Assembly (NCBI GenBank): GCA_036377055.1
Contig: DASUZD010000113.1
Coordinates: forward strand, 1-10,411
Direction of reading: 5' to 3'
DNA: 10,411 nucleotides
DNA from: DASUZD01 sp036377055
GTDB taxonomy: Bacteria > Actinomycetota > Thermoleophilia > Gaiellales > Gaiellaceae
The notes below the pieces were generated by a model. The model was not told the DNA's origin. It saw only the letters and a program-made list of their open reading frames with translations, and searched no databases. Within the stretch, counting starts at the first letter, position 1. Every line of letters starts with the position of its first letter. Of the stretch, positions 5,812 through 10,411 are shown piece after piece. Both the position numbers and the translations under genes were made by a program.

Positions 5812-6124
5812 AGGCTGTGCCCCCTTCGGTCTAGAACTCGGAGACCGTACCGGCCGGATATGACGGCGCTGTAAATCCTGCCGACGGGGCTCACGCCGCG
5901 GCGACGGTGGCCGCCGCGGCCTCCAGCTGCTGCTTTTGCCCGGCTTGCGGGCTAGGGCTTATGAGGGCCCAGCGAAACACCCTTGTGCCGCCCGGGCCGC
6001 GCTGCTCGCCCCGATGCTGTGTCCTCGGTCGCGCCCGTAGCCTCCGGCTACGAACGCTCCCTGCGTCCTTGCCTCGGAACGAGCATCACGACCCGTGCAG
6101 CGAAGGCCGTTTCACTGGTCCCTC
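5812..6124. other. Gene-free, hairpin-rich stretch upstream of the hydrolase
   Basis: No convincing gene lies in these 313 bases. Hairpins: GCCGCGGCG/CGCCGCGGC, 9 bp with an 8-base loop (5895-5920); GCCCG-GCTTG-CGGGC (5938-5952); CGTAGCC-TCC-GGCTACG, 7 bp (6036-6052); and CGGTCT/AGACCG (5827-5847), next to the ribosome-binding site of the hydrolase gene. An 8-base palindrome CCGGCCGG lies at 5850-5857. A 29-codon frame (5891-5980, minus, GTG start, ending in an alanine-rich tail) has no adequate ribosome-binding site. The stretch may be the 5' leader of the hydrolase gene plus the end of the DUF6458 transcript; I recognise no known riboswitch. Confidence 0.5.
6036..6052. repeat. 7-bp inverted repeat downstream of DUF6458 gene
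   Basis: CGTAGCC-TCC-GGCTACG, symmetrical on both strands, no T-run. It lies 72 bases after the DUF6458 stop and may mark the transcript end, or be an intergenic palindrome. Confidence 0.5.
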
Positions 6125-6316
6125 CTAGTAGTCGCGCACAACCGGCTCTCGCCGCCCGCCGCCGAAGATGAGCAGGGCCGCAAGAAGGCCGATCGCGCCG
6201 ACGACCATCAGGATGATCCCGATCAGGTGGATGCTGACGCCGCTCACGTCGAACGAGACCGCCCACGTGAGGATCGCGCCGGCGGCGATCAGGAGGATGC
6301 TGAGGCCGATTCCCAT
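6125..6316 (-). CDS. DUF6458 small membrane protein
   Basis: A 63-residue protein with two membrane helices: GLSILLIAAGAILTWAV near residues 4-20, a short loop FDVSGVSIHL, then IGIILMVVGAIGLLAALLIF near 32-51, ending with a basic/polar tail GGGRREPVVRDY. The pattern (GIG-S-LIA-GAIL-AV, then V-GVS, then GIILMVVGAIGLL) matches the actinobacterial DUF6458 family, function unknown. ATG at 6316 is chosen over GTG at 6322 because AAAAGGAG (6329-6322) is five bases from the ATG but overlaps the GTG. Confidence 0.8.
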   Translation of the reverse strand: MGIGLSILLIAAGAILTWAVSFDVSGVSIHLIGIILMVVGAIGLLAALLIFGGGRREPVVRDY

Positions 6317-6321
6317 TTCCA

Positions 6322-6329
6322 CTCCTTTT
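6322..6329 (-). promoter_or_regulatory. Ribosome-binding site of the DUF6458 gene
   Basis: AAAAGGAG on the minus strand, spacer TGGAA, then ATG. It decides the start two codons inside the longest possible frame. Confidence 0.8.
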
Positions 6330-6407
6330 CTGGCTTGCAGGCATGAAACGCGCGAGCGTCTAGCCGCGATACGGGAGCATCCGCCTGGTTGTGGGCGATT
6401 CGTCGCT

Positions 6408-6437
6408 TGATTCGCGCAGAACCGGGGTCAGACCCCG
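6408..6437. repeat. Palindromic repeat unit, copy 1 (GGGGTCAGACCCC)
   Basis: A 30-base sequence starting TGATTCGCGCAGAACC and ending in the palindrome CGGGGTCAGACCCCG (7-bp stem, single central A). It is identical to copy 2, whose start is 101 bases further on; the 17 bases upstream are also partly alike. Confidence 0.9.
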
Positions 6438-6508
6438 AAACGCGCAGCAGCGGCCCGATCCCGCATGGGACGGAGCTTCGGCCGCCCGCCTGTGGACGGT
6501 TCGCGGCG

Positions 6509-6538
6509 TGATTCGCGCAGAACCGGGGTCAGACCCCG
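6509..6538. repeat. Palindromic repeat unit, copy 2 (GGGGTCAGACCCC)
   Basis: Exact 30-base copy of the unit at 6408-6437, in the same orientation. Resembles REP-type intergenic elements; the mobilising enzyme is not in view. Confidence 0.9.
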
Positions 6539-6620
6539 GGTCTCCTCCGGGCGGTCGGACTAGCTTGCAAGGGGCGATTCGTCGTCAGAGGACGCGGCCG
6601 GTTCGCGACGATGCGGCGAG

Positions 6621-6684
6621 CCGGGGACAGTCCCCACCGGCCCGCGCGGGCATCGCGCCCCGGGGCGGTGGGGACTGTCCCCGG
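6621..6684. repeat. REPIN-like inverted pair (GGGGACAGTCCCC)
   Basis: CCGGGGACAGTCCCCACCG (6621-6639) is the exact reverse complement of 6666-6684. The 26-base spacer holds a further palindrome, GCCCGCGCGGGC (6640-6651). Each arm is itself palindromic, so the whole can fold as one long hairpin or as separate stems. It begins nine bases beyond the stop of the BNR-protein gene and may end its transcript. Confidence 0.9.
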
Positions 6685-6692
6685 TGTCTCGG

Positions 6693-9053
6693 CTAGAGCT
6701 TCACGTCGTAGCCGGGCGCGACGTCCAGCAGGTCGAACAGCTCGCCGCCGAGGCCGCCGACCGAGGGCGCGCTCTCGGGAGGCGCCGGCGCCGTGATCGT
6801 CGTCGCCGTCACGCTGTAGAGGCGGTTCGCGAACGGCGCGACCCCCGCGTCGAGGCTCACCTTCGAGAGCGGCACGTCGATTGTGATCTTCCCGTTCGCG
6901 CCGGTCTGCGCGGTGCAGGCGCCGGGCGCGGTCAGCTCCTCCGAGCCCGGATACGTGAGGGTCACGCCACCGCCGAGCGCCTCCGCGGCGTTCTCGCCGA
7001 CCCAGCAGTGGATCGGGCCGCCGTTCGCGGACTCCGCGTAGACGAACGGGTTCCGGCCGCCGTTCTGGCACGACGGCGCGCTCGAGGTGCAGCTCGGAGC
7101 CGACGGGACGAGCCACTGCGTCTGCCAGACGAGCACTCCGTCCGGGTCCGGAGCCGGCGGCGCCGCGGTCGACAGGTTCGCGACCGTCATCTGGACGCGG
7201 AGGCAGGCCGCGCCGGCCGGGTGGCACTGGCTCGCCGCCGGCGTCGTGACCGAGGACGCCGTGATGTCGAGGTTCGGTGCGTTCGCGCTCGTGATCCCAG
7301 CCGCCTCGTAACGCCCGTCCCCGGCCACGTCCGAAGTCGATCCGGTCTGGATCGGGTTGCCGGAGACCGACGTCTTCGCGAAGAGACCGGCGCCGCCCAC
7401 CTGGCGGACGTGCATCCCGTGCGGGGCGAACGGCTCGTCGATGTTGTTCGAGTCCGCATACGAGAGCTGCGCCTCGCCGGTCGCCCCAACGCGCATCTGG
7501 AAGAAGTCGCCGAGTGTGCGGTCGCCGCACTGGCCGCCGATCACCGTCTGGATGCTGCCGCGATGGATCGGGTGCTCGCTCGCGAGCTGCGGCGCCGTGA
7601 ACTGCACCGTTGCCGCGTGGCCGGCCGTCGTCATCGCGTAGAAGAGGCTCCACGAGCCGTTGACGGCGTCGGGGCCGCCGCTCGAGCAGCCCCGCGGGCC
7701 GCCGCCCGGGTCGACGTGCGCCGCCGTCCCGACCCACGAGACTCCGACGCGGCCATCGTCGCCGGCCGCGACCCACGCGAAGACGTTGTTCACGAGGCTG
7801 CCGGTCGGAATCGTGATCGGCGTCGACCACGTCCGGCCTTCGTTCGTCGAGTAGGCGTACTTGAGCGCCGTGTCGCCGGCCACACCGTTCGCGACGGGCG
7901 CCTGCTCCCAGACGACGTAGAGGTTTCCGGCCTTGTCGATCGCGAGCGTCGGGAAGTCGCCGCCGGTCTTGACCGTGCCGGCCGCGCCGAGGTCGGCGAC
8001 GGGCAGGTCGTCGCAGTTCAGGCCGCTCGGGTCGCTCACGTTGGGCACCGCCGGCCCGAAGGCGACGGGGAAGCAGCGGCCGATCGCGATCTTCGTGAAC
8101 GAGACGTCGTCGTGGACGACGTAGACGTGGCGAACGGCGCTCGGCAACGTCGTCGGTTGGCCGTTCACGAGCTTGCCGGTCGTGGTCGCGACGGGGCTCA
8201 CCTCGTCGTTGCCCATGATCCCCTCGTCGCACGAGAGGTCGCGCGTGACCTTGTTCGCCGGGCCGAACTCGATCCCCGCGGACGCGCCGGCGCCGGCCAA
8301 AGGCGACCGGTACATGACGAGCACGTTGTTCCCTGTGCTTCCCGGGCACGAGACCGCGCCGGGGCCGATCTCGTCGTTCGTCAGGTAGATCGCGCCGCCG
8401 TTCTTCGGGTCGCCGTCGGTCGCGTACCACTGGCGGTCGACCGCCGTGTCGGGGACGCCCGTGTTGCTGCACGTGAAGGTGACGCCGCCGTCATCGGACC
8501 GCGCCGTCGAGAAGTTCGCGAGCGTCAGGTCGTTGAAGTAAAGGCTTCCGGTGCTGTCGACGGCGAGCTCGGTGTCGCCGCCGCCGTGGCAGGTCGTGAC
8601 CTTGCCGGTCTGCGGCGCGGCGCCCGGGACCCACTTGAAGGTCTTGCCGCCGTCGAGCGACCGCCAGATCCAGCTCGTGTCGGACGAGAGTGACCCGGGG
8701 ACGCTCGCGTAGATGCGGTCCGGACGGGTCGGATCGAGGCGCAGGTCCTCCTCGAAGCCGACGCCCTGGATCCCGACGATCGTCGGCTGCCCGAACGTCG
8801 GCGCCCCCGCGGCGAGAGGCGTCTTCGAGGCGGTCGCGCGGAAGGTGCGTGGCGTCAGCGCCCACAGCTTCCCGGGCCGCGTCGGCCGCGCCGCCGCTAC
8901 GCCCTCCTCCTCGTGGTTGAGCTTGTCGACGATCGCGAGCCGCGTCGCCGCCGCGGCGAGCTCTCTCGAGCCGCGAGCCTGGACGTGGACGATCGCACCG
9001 GCAACTGCGCCGCCGAGCACGAGCACGACGACGGCCAAAACCGATCTCCGCAT
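6693..9053 (-). CDS. Exported Asp-box (BNR/sialidase-like fold) protein
   Basis: A 786-residue protein. Residues 5-24 are a single hydrophobic segment (SVLAVVVLVLGGAVAGAIV) after MRR, a signal anchor or uncleaved signal. The body has Asp-box repeats SLDGGKTF (132-139), SDDGGVTF (186-193) and STNEGRTW (402-409), the hallmark of beta-propeller sialidase/BNR folds, and repeated blocks such as LAVDSTGSLYF and LAIDKAGNLYVVW. About residues 560-786 look like a beta-rich C-terminal domain with several cysteines. I see no clear FRIP motif or Tyr-Glu pair, so sialidase activity is not claimed; it could be a glycan-binding or hydrolytic propeller. ATG at 9053 has GGGAGG six bases upstream. It follows the partial hydrolase gene by 70 bp, probably in one transcript. 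Confidence 0.8.
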   Translation of the reverse strand: MRRSVLAVVVLVLGGAVAGAIVHVQARGSRELAAAATRLAIVDKLNHEEEGVAAARPTRPGKLWALTPRTFRATASKTPLAAGAPTFGQPTIVGIQGVGFEEDLRLDPTRPDRIYASVPGSLSSDTSWIWRSLDGGKTFKWVPGAAPQTGKVTTCHGGGDTELAVDSTGSLYFNDLTLANFSTARSDDGGVTFTCSNTGVPDTAVDRQWYATDGDPKNGGAIYLTNDEIGPGAVSCPGSTGNNVLVMYRSPLAGAGASAGIEFGPANKVTRDLSCDEGIMGNDEVSPVATTTGKLVNGQPTTLPSAVRHVYVVHDDVSFTKIAIGRCFPVAFGPAVPNVSDPSGLNCDDLPVADLGAAGTVKTGGDFPTLAIDKAGNLYVVWEQAPVANGVAGDTALKYAYSTNEGRTWSTPITIPTGSLVNNVFAWVAAGDDGRVGVSWVGTAAHVDPGGGPRGCSSGGPDAVNGSWSLFYAMTTAGHAATVQFTAPQLASEHPIHRGSIQTVIGGQCGDRTLGDFFQMRVGATGEAQLSYADSNNIDEPFAPHGMHVRQVGGAGLFAKTSVSGNPIQTGSTSDVAGDGRYEAAGITSANAPNLDITASSVTTPAASQCHPAGAACLRVQMTVANLSTAAPPAPDPDGVLVWQTQWLVPSAPSCTSSAPSCQNGGRNPFVYAESANGGPIHCWVGENAAEALGGGVTLTYPGSEELTAPGACTAQTGANGKITIDVPLSKVSLDAGVAPFANRLYSVTATTITAPAPPESAPSVGGLGGELFDLLDVAPGYDVKL

Positions 9054-9098
9054 GATCCGCCTCCCTGAAGCCGCTCCCGAACGAACGGATCTAGAACG

Positions 9099-9115
9099 CG
9101 GGCGGGGCGCGCCCG
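9099..9115. repeat. GC-rich hairpin between hydrolase and BNR gene
   Basis: CGGGCG (9099-9104) and CGCCCG (9110-9115) form a 6-bp stem in the 70-base gap, without a T-run. It could reduce read-through from the hydrolase gene into the BNR gene or merely be GC-rich sequence. Confidence 0.3.
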
Positions 9116-9123
9116 GATACGGG

Positions 9124-10411
9124 CTACGCGGGAGGCGGAAGCGTGGTCACGACGAAGACGCTCCGGAGCGGCGCCTCGAACGAGACGTTCCCGCCGCCGT
9201 CGCTCTGGACGCGACCGTCGAAAGAGTTCATGCCGTCGCCGTCGCGGTTCCAGAACCAGAGCCCGAACGAGGTGTTTCCGGGGAGCCCGCCGATCGTGTA
9301 GCTCCTGCTCGCCGACGACCCGCTGTCCTGCTGCGCGCCGCCGATGTCGAGCCCCGCGACCGTGACGTCGTGGCCGTCGGTGAAACCGACGATCCGCTCG
9401 GTGTCGGAGACGCCGACGACGTTCACGCCCTTCCAGCCCGGGCGCACTGCCTTGATCAGCAGCCGCAGCGCCCGGAACGCGGGCCTGCGCGTCCAGTCAT
9501 CGGGGGGCCCGATGAGGGAGTAGTCCTGGGGCGTGGCGTCGTACTTCGCGAAGTACGCGTCCCAAGCGACCGTGCCGCGGAAGCCCTTCTTCACCGCTTG
9601 GAGCGCGAACCACGCCCGCTGGAAAGCGTTCAGGTTCGTGTCGACGACGGGGTCTCCGGCAGCGGTGTTGCCGGGCTCGCTCCCGTCCGGGGCTTTGTCC
9701 CCGCGCGCTCCGTACTCCATCACGTACAGCGGCTTCTTCGCGTCGCCGAGGCCGTTGACGATGTCGCGCACGCCCAGGATGCGGTCGTCGATCTTCGTCG
9801 GGCTGCGGTAGTCCCAGTAGACGTGGATCGAGTACGCGTCGACGATGTTCGCCATGTTCTTGCCGATGAACTGGAACCAGTCGAGCTGGTTGTTCAGGAG
9901 GAGATCGCCGGCCATGATCTGGAGCGGCGGCCGCACGCCGTCGGCCCTGAGCTGACCGTCGATCTCCCGGTAGGCGTTCGCGTAGTCGTTCTTGTCCATC
10001 GGCGAGCTGCCGTTGGGCTCGTTCCGCAGCGTCACCCAGCGGAGCTTGTCGATGTGAGCGTCGCGGACCTGGCGGACGAGCTCGGCCGCGAAGTCCTTGA
10101 CGGCGGTCGGGTGCTTTTTGATCACGTTCGGCCCGAGCGCCTGGAGCGTGATGTTGATCGTGCCGCCGTCCGCGAGCGTGTCCTGCGCGAGCTGGACGCT
10201 CTTCCGAAACGAGTTCAGGAGGTCGGGGTCGTCGACGGCGTCCGGGTTGAAGAAGAGCCGAGCCATCTGCGGCCCGAGCGCGGCGAGCTTCGGCGTCATC
10301 GTCTGGATGCCGGCCGCAGTGACCCCGGTTTGTTGGCTCCGCGCTGCGAAGAGGTTCTGGTTGTACTGGGCGCCGAACCCGTCGAATCGAGCCACCAGCA
10401 CGTCGCTCGGG
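9124..10411 (-). CDS. Clan GH-A-like glycoside hydrolase, N-terminus beyond window
   Basis: The frame is open to the right edge (429 complete codons including the stop), so the 5' end and any signal peptide are missing. It enters with ARFDGFGAQYNQNL, which looks like the first strand of a TIM-barrel hydrolase (compare the DGFGA start of GH30/GH39-type enzymes). Counting from the GTG at 10401, LRNEPNG at 125-131 supplies the likely acid/base E128, and VMEYGARG at 227-234 the likely nucleophile E229; SIHVYWDY lies between. The end, from about 325, is a beta-rich domain with an FWNRDGDGMNSFDG stretch. Substrate unknown. It differs in detail from the other hydrolase of the window (about 4.4-5.8 kb), so they are not recent duplicates. 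The GTG at 10401 is probably internal. Confidence 0.8.
   Translation of the reverse strand, partial: PSDVLVARFDGFGAQYNQNLFAARSQQTGVTAAGIQTMTPKLAALGPQMARLFFNPDAVDDPDLLNSFRKSVQLAQDTLADGGTINITLQALGPNVIKKHPTAVKDFAAELVRQVRDAHIDKLRWVTLRNEPNGSSPMDKNDYANAYREIDGQLRADGVRPPLQIMAGDLLLNNQLDWFQFIGKNMANIVDAYSIHVYWDYRSPTKIDDRILGVRDIVNGLGDAKKPLYVMEYGARGDKAPDGSEPGNTAAGDPVVDTNLNAFQRAWFALQAVKKGFRGTVAWDAYFAKYDATPQDYSLIGPPDDWTRRPAFRALRLLIKAVRPGWKGVNVVGVSDTERIVGFTDGHDVTVAGLDIGGAQQDSGSSASRSYTIGGLPGNTSFGLWFWNRDGDGMNSFDGRVQSDGGGNVSFEAPLRSVFVVTTLPPPA

Larger units (their letters stand above)
6317..6692. other. Gene-free stretch with palindromic repeat family
   Basis: These 376 bases between the BNR-protein gene and DUF6458 hold no credible gene. 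They hold a cluster of intergenic repeats: two 30-base direct copies with a GGGGTCAGACCCC core, a third partial copy of the preceding unit (GGGCGATTCGTCG at 6393-6405 and 6572-6584), and a facing pair with a GGGGACAGTCCCC core. No transposase gene is in the window. Confidence 0.7.

Noticed and set aside
5844..5875. TTTACA and TACGGT as a promoter for the secreted hydrolase
   Set aside because: The spacer is 20 bases and the match is poor; not distinguishable from chance.
5950..5980. CTCATAA on the minus strand resembles a Met tRNA anticodon loop, with a GGGC/GCCC stem
   Set aside because: The loop would have eight bases, and no acceptor stem, D-arm or GGTTC T-arm is found around it.
5891..5980. 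29-codon minus-strand frame with GTG start and alanine-rich end
   Set aside because: No ribosome-binding site at a useful distance and no recognisable family; the end is built from a hairpin sequence.
6030..6056. AGCCTCCGGC reminiscent of part of the cyclic-di-GMP (GEMM-I) riboswitch
   Set aside because: Only a ten-base resemblance within a simple 7-bp hairpin; the GGGCAAA and GACGCAAAG segments are missing.
6693..9053. Calling the Asp-box protein a true sialidase
   Set aside because: Asp-boxes are present but no FRIP-like motif or arginine triad could be identified by eye.

Overview
The window looks like chromosomal DNA of a high-GC actinobacterium. The GC-rich codons, the DUF2332 and DUF6458 proteins, and the thrS-infC-rpmI-rplT block together suggest Thermoleophilia (Gaiellales/Solirubrobacterales type), but that placement is inference from gene content and not a phylogeny. 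All recognised genes except one (the CBS-domain gene) and one doubtful micro-ORF lie on the minus strand.

Right to left (the direction of transcription) there are two parts. The right part (10411 to about 4400) is an accessory block for secreted or surface proteins. It starts with a clan GH-A-like glycoside hydrolase cut by the window edge, followed 70 bp later by a large anchored or exported protein with Asp-box (BNR) repeats. A 376-bp gene-free stretch follows with a small family of palindromic repeats (two copies around GGGGTCAGACCCC and a facing pair around GGGGACAGTCCCC). Next come a 63-residue two-helix membrane protein (DUF6458), a second gene-free stretch with several hairpins, and a second secreted clan GH-A-like hydrolase. 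That hydrolase converges with a small two-CBS-domain protein on the plus strand, and a perfect 14-bp hairpin lies between their ends.

The left part is a translation operon read leftwards: threonyl-tRNA synthetase (thrS), a hairpin-rich leader with an intrinsic-terminator-like stem, initiation factor IF3 (infC), ribosomal proteins L35 (rpmI) and L20 (rplT), and then a DUF2332 gene that runs off the left edge. The packing is extreme. The IF3 gene runs 122 bp into rpmI in another frame, the rplT ribosome-binding site lies in the last codons of rpmI, and the DUF2332 reading frame has no ATG, GTG or TTG where it should start, only a CTG overlapping the rplT stop.

No prophage, CRISPR array, tRNA or rRNA is visible, and no complete new defence or biosynthetic system. 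The most interesting points are the infC-rpmI dual-coding overlap, the structured infC leader with a strong ribosome-binding site placed before an out-of-frame AUC, the CTG start of the DUF2332 gene, and the palindromic repeat family, which shows a compensatory base-pair change between its two types.
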